This document shows positions 16,312-26,093 of a stretch of DNA of 64,000 nt, one piece after another. The position numbers and the translations under genes were made by a program. The stretch spans positions 124,001-188,000 of the forward strand of contig NZ_RQHV01000061.1 of NCBI RefSeq assembly GCF_004771005.1, in the 5' to 3' direction. The number at the start of each line of letters is the position of its first letter. Position 1 is the stretch's first letter. The notes under the pieces were generated by a model. It did not search any database and was not told where the DNA came from. It was given only the letters and a program-made list of their open reading frames with translations. Source of the DNA: Leptospira ilyithenensis (GTDB taxonomy: Bacteria > Spirochaetota > Leptospiria > Leptospirales > Leptospiraceae).

Positions 16312-18390
16312 ATGCCTTTATTTTCCATTATCTCCGTCAGTTTTAATAACAAGGAGGGTTTGAAAAAAACTCTCAAAAGTCTGGAAAGGCAAAGGTGCAG
16401 AGACTTTGAAGTAATCATTGTGGACGGAGGATCTTCCGACGGCACCGGAGATTTTGTAAACGGGGTGATGGCTCCTTATATCAAATTCATCTCCGAAAAA
16501 GACGACGGTATTTATGACGCGCAAAACAAGGGAATAAGACTTTCATCGGGAGATTACCTGTTATTTTTAAATGCCGGTGACAGCTTTGAAAATGATCATG
16601 TGCTCCAAAGAATCAAGGATTCCTCGAAATCCGAGGACATTTTGTACGGTAACATCCTGATGATCGATAGGGCCAAAAACAGGATCGATGTCAAGTATCC
16701 AGATCATATATCCTATGAATATTGGTATCGTGAAAAGTATCTTTGTCACCAAGCTGTGTTTTTTCACAAAAGGATTTTTGAAAATTACGGTCTTTACGAT
16801 TTAAAATATCGATTTGCAGCAGACTTTGATTTACTTCAAAGAGTTTGGTTCCGTCCGGGAATTACGAAGAAACATGTAGATACGGTGGTGGTCATTTATG
16901 ATTTGGAAGGAGTAAGTGCCAAAAAGGAAAATGAGATCATTATAATTAACGAATATAAGACGATACAAAAAAAATACCATCCGTTTTTACTTTATCTTTT
17001 TTATTCATCTTTATACGATCCCAAGGTTTCCTTCTCAGTCCGATTTTATTTTAATCGGATGCTTTATTTAATAACAAAACCGTTTGTTGTCTTTGTTTAT
17101 ATTCTTAAAAGAATTTTGATCCGAAATGACAAAAAATTATACGAGAGTTTATCTATAGATAAAAATATAAAACCTTTTATTTTACATCTTTCCACTTCGG
17201 ACAATTCGGGGGGAGCCGCAAAAGCTGCCTTTAATATTCATAAAGGTCTGATCAGGAAAGGTCAAAATTCTTTGATGCTGGTTTCTAAACGTGATTCGGA
17301 TGAAGAGACCGTTGTTCTGGCGAAGGAGAGCAGCGGATTCGGGTTTTTAATCGATTCGATCGTTCATTTCATAAGAAACAGAAAATATAAAAAGGCTGTT
17401 TTTAAGAAAGAAGTAATGCATTCTTTTCAGAATTATTCCTTCCTGGATATAAAGCTGATATTGGATGTATTGAAACCGGATATAGTTCATTTGCATTGGA
17501 TAGGAAATAATTTTATCGGTATTGAAGCGCTTTCCGAGATCAAGGTTCCTATCGTTTGGACCATGCATGATATGTGGCCATTTTTAGGTGCCGAACATGT
17601 CTGCTTCGACGAAGCATATAAAACGGGATATGCAAAAGATAATGTCAACTTTTCCGTTTGGGAAAGAAAAAGGAAAGTCTATTCGAGTTTGAAAATTTTT
17701 CCTGTTGGTGTTAGTCGGTGGATTGCAGGGATTGCGAGGGAAAGTCTTTTATTTTCCGAATTTCCAGTCAATGTAGTTCCCAATATCCTTCGGACGGAAA
17801 TTTTTTCCCCAAGGGATTCTGCAGCTTCCCGTGATATTTTACGTCTTCCTTCCGAAAAAAGTTTACTGTTATTCGGTTCCGATTACAGAGACGGCAACAA
17901 AGGGTATTATATTATCGAAGAGTTGATCAAAAAATACGAAGAAGAAAGAAATGAAAATATTTCCTTCGTCGTTTTCGGTTCCGCTCCGATTGAATTAAAA
18001 ACAAAATATGTAGATATCATTCATCTTGGCTATCTTAAATCCGCGGAAGACCTTGCTGTCATGTATTCCTCTGTTGATATAACACTTGTTCCGTCCAAGA
18101 TAGAGTCTTTTTGTCTTACTGCCGCCGAATCGATTTCCTGCGGTACTCCTGTGGTTTCTTTTGATACTTCCGGATTAAAGGATATAGTTATGAACGGAGT
18201 TTCGGGATACAGAAGTCTTTGCTTTGACAAGGATGATTTTAAGAAAAATGTAGATAATGTCCTTTTGGAACAAAAAAGTGCAAAGTATAAAAGAGAAGAG
18301 TTATACCAATGGATAAAGAATCATTTTGCGGAAGAGAAGGTCGTTTCCGACTATATCGAACTATATAGCTCAATTCTAAGTAAACGTTGA
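16312..18390 (+). CDS. Two-domain glycosyltransferase: N-terminal GT2 fused to C-terminal GT4
   Basis: A 692-residue protein from ATG 16312; a longer in-frame extension overlaps the previous gene and lacks support. Residues 1-250 are a WcaA-type GT2 domain: FSIISVSFNNKEG, VDGGSSDGTGDF, and SEKDDGIYDAQNKG with LNAGDS. After a hydrophobic/basic linker (about 250-285), residues 290-692 form a GT4 (GT-B) domain. It starts with HLSTSDNSGGAAKAAFNIHK and has VHLHWIGN, TMHDMWPFLGAEH and the ExxxxxxxE donor motif in SKIESFCLTAAESISCG. One polypeptide thus probably adds two successive sugars. Each half looks intact. It follows the previous gene by 2 bases. Confidence 0.9.
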   Translation: MPLFSIISVSFNNKEGLKKTLKSLERQRCRDFEVIIVDGGSSDGTGDFVNGVMAPYIKFISEKDDGIYDAQNKGIRLSSGDYLLFLNAGDSFENDHVLQRIKDSSKSEDILYGNILMIDRAKNRIDVKYPDHISYEYWYREKYLCHQAVFFHKRIFENYGLYDLKYRFAADFDLLQRVWFRPGITKKHVDTVVVIYDLEGVSAKKENEIIIINEYKTIQKKYHPFLLYLFYSSLYDPKVSFSVRFYFNRMLYLITKPFVVFVYILKRILIRNDKKLYESLSIDKNIKPFILHLSTSDNSGGAAKAAFNIHKGLIRKGQNSLMLVSKRDSDEETVVLAKESSGFGFLIDSIVHFIRNRKYKKAVFKKEVMHSFQNYSFLDIKLILDVLKPDIVHLHWIGNNFIGIEALSEIKVPIVWTMHDMWPFLGAEHVCFDEAYKTGYAKDNVNFSVWERKRKVYSSLKIFPVGVSRWIAGIARESLLFSEFPVNVVPNILRTEIFSPRDSAASRDILRLPSEKSLLLFGSDYRDGNKGYYIIEELIKKYEEERNENISFVVFGSAPIELKTKYVDIIHLGYLKSAEDLAVMYSSVDITLVPSKIESFCLTAAESISCGTPVVSFDTSGLKDIVMNGVSGYRSLCFDKDDFKKNVDNVLLEQKSAKYKREELYQWIKNHFAEEKVVSDYIELYSSILSKR

Positions 18391-18418
18391 TATTGATTTT
18401 TTAAAGGATATTCATATT

Positions 18419-20683
18419 ATGTTGTTTTCATTTTTCTTATTTTTGAATTTAGTTTTGCCGTATCTTTTTATAAGGAGAGTCGGCCAGATATCCGTAGAAA
18501 AAGTTTTATCCGTATTGATATTTTTCTGGTTTAATATCATACTGACCGGTTATATCACTTCCTTGTTCGGATTGCTCGGCAATCTTTATGCATACTTGTC
18601 CGTATCAGCCTTGCTTACTGCGATCTATATTGTATTTGTAATTCGCAAATACAGTCCAGAATTTCAATCGGATAGTTTTGGAAAAAAATACAGACTAGTC
18701 ATTGTTTTGTGCATCGGTTCTTTTTTATGTTTGGTAATTGCAAATATATTTTTAGCATATTATTTTCTACCTAATAATCCGGATTCTGAAGCATATCGAT
18801 TGGTTCGCACGTTTTTGTATGTTAATAGCGGAAATCTTTTGCATACCGCAAACGGGATCGATCCCAGAGTAATTTTTTATCCTTTGAGCGGGCCTTTGAG
18901 CCATGTTCCCTTCGTATTGTTTCAAATGGATGTTCATTGGCTGCATTTTTTTACAATGGGCGCATGGGCAATTTCCTACCTTGTGGTTTATTATTTTGCA
19001 AGAAACTTGGATTCAAGTATCTTCTCCGCTCATCTTGCGGCACTTATGGGAGTTAGTTCCGGTTTGATGTTCTGCATCGCCACTGCAGGAAACGATGAAG
19101 TTATGGCAGGCGTACCGATGGTACTTGCCGTCGCTTTTTTTCTCAAATGGATAAAAACAAACCAACCGTTTTTCTTTATCAGCTTTTCGCTTTCTGTTTT
19201 GATTTCGGTCACTATTAAAGAACATTATGTTTTTCTAATGCCTATTCTAGGTCTTGGATTTTTATATTCCCTGACAAAACTCAAAATCCGGGATTATCTT
19301 TTCCATTTGAAATCGAATAAAATCAAATATTCTTTCCTGTCATTTTTTCTTTTACTCGCAGTAACGATTCATTCCATTCTGAATTATATTTCTATTGGAA
19401 AGTTTTCGAGTGATTTGAGCAAAGCTATCATCAATAGCCAGATGAGCATTCATATGGGTTTTCAGAATTTTTATCTTTTTCTGGTCCAGTTAACATTTGC
19501 TAATCTGCCTGATTTTCTATATTTAAAAAAAATGGATGTTAGGTTGGAAACTTATACTTTAATTAAGGAGAAGTTATCGTTTCTGGTTTCTTGGATTGAT
19601 TTAAATCCGACTTATTTCTCACCTTATGATCCGTTTAAGGGATTGTTTTTGATTCCTGAAGCCATTTTTCGTATGGAAACGACTGTTTGGTTGGGTTTTG
19701 TTCCGGTTTTTCTCATATATATATTGTTTCAGTTCACCGAGCTCAAAGCATGGAGAACGAGAATTTATCCTTGGTTGATTCTTACTTTTTTTTCCTGGAT
19801 TTTTACTTTCGCATTCCTAATTAAATTTCAATACACTGTACAAACCTATTTTACTTATTCTTTCTTGTTTGCTATGCCTGCGGTTGCAAAGGCGATCGAC
19901 TTGCATCATTCCTTACCGAGACTAAAGAGAAATATTTTCCGAACATTTTTAATCTTCGTGATCATCACCAATATTTACCAATGTATGGTGATTTTTAAAG
20001 ATAATATCCGGAGAAGTTTGGTTCGTGCTATCGTTACCAATTTCGATAGGAACGCTGATTCCGATCCGAGCCCTGACTTGAAGATGTTCATGAAAGATTT
20101 GAAAAATGTAAATCTTGTTTATACGCATTGGGAAATGCCTTACCTCAAGCTAATCGGATTGAATACCAGTCCCAGATATTCAACTTCCAATTATTTGAAT
20201 CTGAAAGATGGTGTTACCAATCTCATATTCAGCAATGCAAATAATTATTATATGAATCTCGGTTTGAAATTAAAATCTAAAACGACTCCGGGAATTGAAA
20301 AAAAAGGAAATCTTGGAGGAGGTGAGATCGAATATATCTTTTGTAAAAGCAATATACCTGAGGACAAATGCGGAGGGAAATATGTTTTGTTGTTTTACTC
20401 ATTCACAACCGCATCTGAGAAGTATCATTTCAACGTTACTTTTCCATCAGTAGGAGAAAATCCGGAAGACGGGCTTTTGTATCATTTTGCTTTTGAGAAA
20501 GAAAACGGGAGTCCTGTTGTAAAAGGAACTTGGCGGTCTTTGTATGAATCGGGTACTGAGATCGTTTTTCCTGTCACCGATGAAACCGTACTTATGAATA
20601 TTAAAGTTCGTAAAAAGAATTCGGATGAGTTATTGTATCAATATAAATTTCCGGTTAATAAACCTTATCAATTTAAATTATAA
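18419..20683 (+). CDS. Large polytopic membrane protein, GT39/GT-C-like, with soluble C-terminal domain
   Basis: A 754-residue protein. About a dozen hydrophobic segments run from residue 1 to 540. An extracytoplasmic loop after the third segment contains NNPDSEAYRLVRTFLY, an Asp-rich loop in the position of the GT-C catalytic Asp. The C-terminal 200 residues are soluble and end in a beta-rich stretch. AAAGGAT lies just upstream of the ATG. I infer a lipid-linked-sugar-dependent transferase of the O-antigen system; a ligase or polymerase is not excluded. It is followed by the O-acetylation pair after 2 bases. Confidence 0.55.
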   Translation: MLFSFFLFLNLVLPYLFIRRVGQISVEKVLSVLIFFWFNIILTGYITSLFGLLGNLYAYLSVSALLTAIYIVFVIRKYSPEFQSDSFGKKYRLVIVLCIGSFLCLVIANIFLAYYFLPNNPDSEAYRLVRTFLYVNSGNLLHTANGIDPRVIFYPLSGPLSHVPFVLFQMDVHWLHFFTMGAWAISYLVVYYFARNLDSSIFSAHLAALMGVSSGLMFCIATAGNDEVMAGVPMVLAVAFFLKWIKTNQPFFFISFSLSVLISVTIKEHYVFLMPILGLGFLYSLTKLKIRDYLFHLKSNKIKYSFLSFFLLLAVTIHSILNYISIGKFSSDLSKAIINSQMSIHMGFQNFYLFLVQLTFANLPDFLYLKKMDVRLETYTLIKEKLSFLVSWIDLNPTYFSPYDPFKGLFLIPEAIFRMETTVWLGFVPVFLIYILFQFTELKAWRTRIYPWLILTFFSWIFTFAFLIKFQYTVQTYFTYSFLFAMPAVAKAIDLHHSLPRLKRNIFRTFLIFVIITNIYQCMVIFKDNIRRSLVRAIVTNFDRNADSDPSPDLKMFMKDLKNVNLVYTHWEMPYLKLIGLNTSPRYSTSNYLNLKDGVTNLIFSNANNYYMNLGLKLKSKTTPGIEKKGNLGGGEIEYIFCKSNIPEDKCGGKYVLLFYSFTTASEKYHFNVTFPSVGENPEDGLLYHFAFEKENGSPVVKGTWRSLYESGTEIVFPVTDETVLMNIKVRKKNSDELLYQYKFPVNKPYQFKL

Positions 20684-20685
20684 GC

Positions 20686-22095
20686 ATGGTTTTCAGTTCA
20701 ATCGTATTTCTACTTTTATTTCTGCCTCTAGTCATATCCTTCTATTTTTTAGTAAGAAGAGAATATCAGAATTCCGTTCTGATATCTTTCAGTTTGCTAT
20801 TTTATTTTTGGGGGGAGTCATACTATTTGATTATACTCGTCGCATCCGTTGTCTTCAATTATCTTATCGGTATTTTTTTAGAAGAAAGAAAATCAAAGCC
20901 GATTTTGTTTTTCGGAATATTTATCAATCTATCTGCGATTGCTTATTTCAAATATTATAATTTTTTCCTACAAAATCTATTTCAGTTTTCAGGTGAGAAA
21001 ATCGATCTTCTTGAGATTCATTTGCCGATAGGCATTTCTTTTTTTACATTTCAAATGATTTCCTACCTGATTGATATTTATAGAGGTCAGGTACATGCTC
21101 AATTTAAATTTTCCAGATTTTTATTGTATATTAGCTTTTTCCCGCAGCTGATAGCCGGCCCTATTGTTCGCTATATTGATATTCAGAGAGATTTGATTTC
21201 CAGAAAAATCAAATGGACCGATGTCGATGTAGGCCTAAAGAGATTCATCCTTGGTCTTGCTAAAAAAGTGTTAATTGCGAATCCTGCTGCGTTTGTTGCG
21301 GATAAAATATTTGCATTGCCTTCGACGGATTTGAATACTCCGCTTGCTTGGTTAGCCGTCCTGTCTTATACCATTCAGATTTATTATGATTTTTCCGGCT
21401 ATTCGGACATGGCGATCGGGCTCGGGAGATTGTTTGGCTTTCATTTTATAGAAAATTTTAATCTTCCTTATTCGGCCAATTCCATTCAGGATTTTTGGAG
21501 AAGATGGCATATTTCACTCTCCACTTGGTTTCGGGACTATGTTTACGTACCTTTGGGTGGGAATCGGGTTTCCCAACATAGACTTGTTATGAATCTTCTG
21601 GTTGTTTTTTTTCTAACAGGTTTATGGCACGGTGCCAGTTGGAATTTTATCATCTGGGGTTTGTTACACGGATTTTTTCTTTTGGCTGAAAGATATTTTC
21701 TATCTGATATTTTGAAAAAAATTCCTTACTTCTTGGGAAATATTTATACAATTCTTACTGTAATGGTTGCTTGGGTGTTCTTCCGTGTGGAAGGTCTGAG
21801 GCCTGCACTGCACGTAGTCAAATTGTTGTTTAGTTTTAGGTTGGAAGATACTGTCTATCATCCCGGATTGTATATCAATTCGTTGTATCTTGTTTCTATC
21901 TTTTTTGGAATCGTTTTTTCATATCCGATAAAGAGAATCATCGGAATTCTTTTTGAAAGATTATTTGCTTCTTACGATCGATTTCCGAATTTATATTATA
22001 TTACAAAATCCTTTGCAGTCATATTGCTGCTGGTTTTGTCTATTTTGAATCTTGCGGGAAGCACATACAATCCGTTCATTTATTTTAGATTCTGA
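20686..22095 (+). CDS. MBOAT family O-acyltransferase (AlgI/DltB-like)
   Basis: A 469-residue membrane-bound O-acyltransferase. It has the usual SIVFLLLFLPLVI start, FPQLIAGPIVRY in the middle, IYYDFSGYSDMAIGLGR, and NLPYSANSIQDFWRRWHIS. The catalytic histidine sits in LTGLWHGASWNFIIWG near residue 320. AlgI-type proteins pass acetyl groups from the cytoplasm across the inner membrane to a periplasmic partner. The next gene codes for an AlgJ/AlgX-like protein, so the pair most likely acetylates the O-antigen or a related glycan. Confidence 0.92.
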   Translation: MVFSSIVFLLLFLPLVISFYFLVRREYQNSVLISFSLLFYFWGESYYLIILVASVVFNYLIGIFLEERKSKPILFFGIFINLSAIAYFKYYNFFLQNLFQFSGEKIDLLEIHLPIGISFFTFQMISYLIDIYRGQVHAQFKFSRFLLYISFFPQLIAGPIVRYIDIQRDLISRKIKWTDVDVGLKRFILGLAKKVLIANPAAFVADKIFALPSTDLNTPLAWLAVLSYTIQIYYDFSGYSDMAIGLGRLFGFHFIENFNLPYSANSIQDFWRRWHISLSTWFRDYVYVPLGGNRVSQHRLVMNLLVVFFLTGLWHGASWNFIIWGLLHGFFLLAERYFLSDILKKIPYFLGNIYTILTVMVAWVFFRVEGLRPALHVVKLLFSFRLEDTVYHPGLYINSLYLVSIFFGIVFSYPIKRIIGILFERLFASYDRFPNLYYITKSFAVILLLVLSILNLAGSTYNPFIYFRF

Positions 22096-22181
22096 AGTCC
22101 ATATATAGAAAGAGAAATAGTGTAGATTATAATGCGTAATAAAAGTTTATGTGATATACAGTGGGCAAGTAAGTTATTTGT

Positions 22182-23312
22182 ATGATACGTTCGAGTCTTT
22201 CAAAATTTTTCTCCGTATTGACTCTTGTCATTATTCTTGCACCCTTTTATTTGTTTTTATTCAACGTTTCCGATAATGATTTGAGCGAGAATCGCCTGTT
22301 AAGCGAGAGACCGGTCTTGAAAACCGTTTCCGAGCTTCCTGATTATCTTAGAAAATTCGATACTTTTTTTTCCGATAATTTTCCGTTTCGTGCAAAAGCG
22401 ATCTTTGCATTGAGCTATATAAAATATTTTGTTTTTGGGGTATCGGCACACCAGGATATCGTAATCGGCAAAAACAATATGATGTATTATTTTACCAAAA
22501 GTAGCGGGGATACGATCGGTGATTACAGAGGTATCAATTACTTTACCCGAGAAGAGTTGAAAACAATAGAAACAAATATTCTTGAAAGGATGAATTTGTT
22601 TAAAAAGTTGAATATAGATTTTTATTTGGTATTTACTCCGAATAAAGAATCAATTTATCCGGAGTTTGTTCCTGATTACGTAAGAAAATATAAAAATAGG
22701 AATCGCTTCGATCAATTGGTTGAACATCTGAAAAAGAACAAAGAGATTCCTTTTCTTTCTCTGAAAGAAAATCTATTGCTCGAAAAATCAAATCACACTA
22801 ACCTCTATTATTATTATGATACTCATTGGAATCCTTTGGGAGCTTATTTCGGCTATAAGGGTATCGTTGACTTTTTGCAAAAAGATTATCCAAGCATTTT
22901 AATTCGTCCTATTTCCGATTTTGAAATAAAAGAAGTTTCTGCAAGCGGGGATTTGGCAGGTATGATAGGACTTGGCGGAACCTTATTCGAACAATCGGTA
23001 AGCCTTATGCCTACTTTTAAAAAGAAAGCAAAACCCGGAAACAATATTGAACCGCATAACTTTGAATATGATACTGAAGAGAAAACATTCCCGAATGCGT
23101 ATTTTTTCTGTGATTCCTTTGTAGTCTACGGCCCTAGAGACTTATTGGCCGAGAGTTTTCATAAATCTTATTTTATTTGGCATGGTTTGCCGCATAATTC
23201 CGATAAGATATCGTTTTCGGAAATCGACATTTTTGTTTTTGAATTATCTGAAAGATATATTGATATGTTAAGAATCCCTGTTAAGAATCCGTCCAAACCG
23301 TGGGTTTTATAG
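22182..23312 (+). CDS. AlgJ/AlgX-like SGNH-type O-acetyltransferase
   Basis: A 376-residue protein with one N-terminal membrane anchor (about 8-28) and a periplasmic AlgX/AlgJ-like SGNH-fold domain. The motif YYYDTHWNPLGAYFGYKG near residue 210 holds the Asp-x-His pair of this family. FVPDYVRK and FFCDSFVVYGPRD resemble the other conserved blocks; the last would contain the nucleophile Ser. It takes acetyl from the MBOAT partner and transfers it to the polysaccharide. It lies 86 bases downstream of that gene. Confidence 0.85.
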   Translation: MIRSSLSKFFSVLTLVIILAPFYLFLFNVSDNDLSENRLLSERPVLKTVSELPDYLRKFDTFFSDNFPFRAKAIFALSYIKYFVFGVSAHQDIVIGKNNMMYYFTKSSGDTIGDYRGINYFTREELKTIETNILERMNLFKKLNIDFYLVFTPNKESIYPEFVPDYVRKYKNRNRFDQLVEHLKKNKEIPFLSLKENLLLEKSNHTNLYYYYDTHWNPLGAYFGYKGIVDFLQKDYPSILIRPISDFEIKEVSASGDLAGMIGLGGTLFEQSVSLMPTFKKKAKPGNNIEPHNFEYDTEEKTFPNAYFFCDSFVVYGPRDLLAESFHKSYFIWHGLPHNSDKISFSEIDIFVFELSERYIDMLRIPVKNPSKPWVL

Positions 23313-23382
23313 AAATTATTTTTTTGATTTAAAATCTCGGGCTTTTTATATTTTAGATTTTTATTTATAAGGACAAACAAGT

Positions 23383-24348
23383 ATGTCGGATGCCTATATC
23401 AATTGGAAAAATTCTTTAAAGACAAACAATGGAATTTTCCTGATCTCCGAAGACAGGAGATTTACTCATGACGAATCCGAATATGAAGCTGATATGGATT
23501 TTTCCACTCTCACTCACGGATACGGTGTGATTCAATTAATGAAATCTCTTGGCTGCGATATAAATGGTCCTGCTATAGAGATTGGTGCAGGAAACGGTCT
23601 GATATCGGTCAGTCTTGCGGAAGCTCATGGTTTTTCCGATTTTATGGTCACAGATGCTTCTTCTGTATTTGTGGAAATTTGCCGCAACAATGTTGAAAAA
23701 TACGCAAAAACTAAGTCTAACGTTAGTTATGGTATTTTCAACGGTGATGATTTGAAGGACTTGCCGGACAATGTTTACTCATTGGTTTGTATGGCAAATG
23801 CTTTGCACCATATTGAGTATTTTGAAGAATTTGTAACATTAGTTTCCGCAAAATTGAAAATAGGTGGCGCCTTTGTTTGCCAAGAACCGATTTCCGACGG
23901 CTTTTTGATGTTGGGTGTTTTAGCAAAAGCTTATCTTGTATTTTCTAAGAAACTTAGCAAACGACTGATCGAAAAGTTGGAAGAATTATCACTTACCATG
24001 TCCAATTCAAACCGACGGGATATGAATAAATCTCATTTGGAAGACAAACATATTTTTAATATCTATGAATTACAACAGCTTGCATCTAAAACAGGTATGA
24101 GGTTATTGGTTTATCCGAATATGGGTTTAGAGGCGTTTGCAGACGGACTCAATGAAACAAAATCAAAACAAGAATCTTTTTCCGAAATGTCAAAAGGATA
24201 TATTCAGCATTGTTTGAATTGGGATCAGGATTTGAAAGATGAAGTTTTTTCAAAATTTGATGAGTTATTCAAATTTATCGATATTGCTTGCGGCGGTGGT
24301 TACTATCCGCCAGTGTCAGGTTCTTTTTGTATGGTTAAAGAAAGATAA
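23383..24348 (+). CDS. Class I SAM-dependent methyltransferase
   Basis: A 321-residue protein with the SAM-binding motif IEIGAGNGLISVSLAEA near residue 66, an acidic MVTDAS after strand 2, FNGDDLKDLPDNVYSLV and MANALHHIEYFEEF. An N-terminal segment of about 60 residues precedes the Rossmann fold. The C-terminal 120 residues are helical and of unknown role. It probably methylates a sugar or glycan end in the O-antigen, which may cap the chain. The target atom is unknown. AAGGA is placed about 8 bases before the ATG. Confidence 0.85.
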   Translation: MSDAYINWKNSLKTNNGIFLISEDRRFTHDESEYEADMDFSTLTHGYGVIQLMKSLGCDINGPAIEIGAGNGLISVSLAEAHGFSDFMVTDASSVFVEICRNNVEKYAKTKSNVSYGIFNGDDLKDLPDNVYSLVCMANALHHIEYFEEFVTLVSAKLKIGGAFVCQEPISDGFLMLGVLAKAYLVFSKKLSKRLIEKLEELSLTMSNSNRRDMNKSHLEDKHIFNIYELQQLASKTGMRLLVYPNMGLEAFADGLNETKSKQESFSEMSKGYIQHCLNWDQDLKDEVFSKFDELFKFIDIACGGGYYPPVSGSFCMVKER

Positions 24349-24385
24349 TAAGGTTATCTCGAAATTTATTTTTAAGGAAAAATGA

Positions 24386-25354
24386 GTGAAGACTACTGAT
24401 AGATTGGCAATTTTACTTCCCGCCTATAATGAAGAATTAACGATCCGTGATACTATTTTGGATTTTTATAGAAAATTTCCGAAAGCTTTGATTGTTGTAA
24501 TTAATAATAATTCAAAAGATAAAACTGAATCTATTGCGGCTGCTACGTTTAAAGAGTTCAAAGTGAACGGAAAGATTATAAATGAAACAAGACAAGGAAA
24601 GGCTTTTGCCGTTCGAACTGCTTTTCATGAAATCGAAGCGGATATTTACGTGATGTCGGATGCGGATTGTACTTATCAGGCATCCGATTTGAATCATTTG
24701 ATCGATTCTCTTGTCAATGAATCCGCGGATATGATCGTCGGCGACAGACATCATAACGGCGCTTACAAAAACGAAAATAAACGCAAGTTCCACTACTTGG
24801 GAAATATGTTGGTGAAATGGTTTATCAATACTTTATTCCAATCGAAATTGAACGATATCATGTCGGGTTATCGTGTATTTAACAGAAAGTTCGTTAAGAC
24901 ATATCCTATCCTGTGCAAAGGTTTCGAATTGGAAACCGAAATGACCTTACATGCTTTGGACAAAGGTTTTAAAGTAAAGGAAGAGAGAATAGTTTATAAA
25001 GACAGACCAACTGGTAGTTTTTCCAAATTGAATACATTTAAAGACGGAATCAAAGTATTGAAAACGATTATTTGGATTTTTAAGTTTTACAAACCTTTTC
25101 ATTTTTTCGGTTATTTATCCTTATCGTTGTTTTTTGCAGGTTTATTTTCCGCCTATCCGGTGTTTAAGGATTATTATTTGGAAAAATACATATATCATAT
25201 CCCTCTTGCTATTCTTGCGACCGGTCTTATGATTACTTCTTTGATTTCGTTATCAATCGGACTGATTCTGGATACAAGCTCCCGATTTCATAAATTTGAT
25301 TTTGAGTTGTATCTGTTGAACTACAAGGATGATAAAGGCGATGGCCGTAAATAA
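24386..25354 (+). CDS. Family 2 glycosyltransferase, DPM1-like with C-terminal membrane segments (GTG start)
   Basis: A 322-residue polyprenol-phosphate sugar transferase type. It has AILLPAYNEELTIRDTI, NNNSKDKTESIA, SDADCTYQASDLNHLI, and the acceptor-loop block DIMSGYRVFNRKFVKTYP. Two hydrophobic segments follow at about 235-260 and 270-300. The start is GTG: the ATG four bases earlier is out of frame and stops after five codons, while AAGG lies about 8 bases upstream of the GTG. Its product would serve a membrane GT-C enzyme. Confidence 0.88.
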   Translation: MKTTDRLAILLPAYNEELTIRDTILDFYRKFPKALIVVINNNSKDKTESIAAATFKEFKVNGKIINETRQGKAFAVRTAFHEIEADIYVMSDADCTYQASDLNHLIDSLVNESADMIVGDRHHNGAYKNENKRKFHYLGNMLVKWFINTLFQSKLNDIMSGYRVFNRKFVKTYPILCKGFELETEMTLHALDKGFKVKEERIVYKDRPTGSFSKLNTFKDGIKVLKTIIWIFKFYKPFHFFGYLSLSLFFAGLFSAYPVFKDYYLEKYIYHIPLAILATGLMITSLISLSIGLILDTSSRFHKFDFELYLLNYKDDKGDGRK

Positions 25355-26051
25355 AGACTCGTCTTACTTCCGGTTTAACTCTTTGGGACTTTCTTCACTT
25401 GCGGAAAGATCCTTGAAATTGGTCCGACAAAGAATTTACAATCAATTTGCTGCAATTGCAAATGTGACCGAAAAAATCAAAGTATTGGATGTTGGTGTTT
25501 CCGCACAAGATCATCCTTCGTCCAATTTTTTTGAACAATATTTTCCCTATAAAAACAACATCACAGCCTTAGGTCTTGGCGATTTCAAGGAACTGGAAAA
25601 GATTTACCCGGGATTAACCTATGTTAAAGGGGATGGGCGGATTTTACCTTTTTCCGACAAGAGTTTTGATTGGGTCTTCTCACATGCGGTGATCGAACAT
25701 GTTGGAAATTCTTCAAATCAGGAAGCATTTATTGCCGAGCTGATTCGTGTTTCTAAAAAAGGAGTGTTTTTGACATCACCCAATCGTTTGCATCCTTTGG
25801 AGTTTCATACGGGACTTCCGCTGTTTCATTATTTCCCTAAAGCATTGCATTTGAAGATTTATAAGATATTGGGACAAAGTTTTTATTGTACGGAAGAAAA
25901 TTTAAATCTTTTATTTCCTTCCGATTTCAAGGATCGGATCGACGCAGCCTTCCGATTGATAGGAGTCTCTGAGTCGGCGGTTGTAAAAAGAAATTTTGCA
26001 TATTGGCTCGGATTACCATCTAATACGCTTTATTCGATCATATTGACTTGA
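25341..26051 (+). CDS. Class I SAM-dependent methyltransferase
   Basis: A 236-residue methyltransferase from ATG 25341; AAGGA lies 11 bases upstream. An ATG at 25329 is the alternative. The SAM-binding region has LDVGVSAQDHPSSNFF, an unusual form of motif I lacking the full GxGxG, then VKGDGRILPFSDKSFDWVF and HAVIEHVGNSSNQEAFIAE. The coding region overlaps the previous gene by 14 bases. It likely methylates a sugar residue or lipid-linked intermediate; the target is unknown. Confidence 0.8.
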   Translation: MAVNKDSSYFRFNSLGLSSLAERSLKLVRQRIYNQFAAIANVTEKIKVLDVGVSAQDHPSSNFFEQYFPYKNNITALGLGDFKELEKIYPGLTYVKGDGRILPFSDKSFDWVFSHAVIEHVGNSSNQEAFIAELIRVSKKGVFLTSPNRLHPLEFHTGLPLFHYFPKALHLKIYKILGQSFYCTEENLNLLFPSDFKDRIDAAFRLIGVSESAVVKRNFAYWLGLPSNTLYSIILT

Positions 26052-26093
26052 ACAATCGGAGTCTGCTGATTTCATTGCAATTGCCGATTTTTT

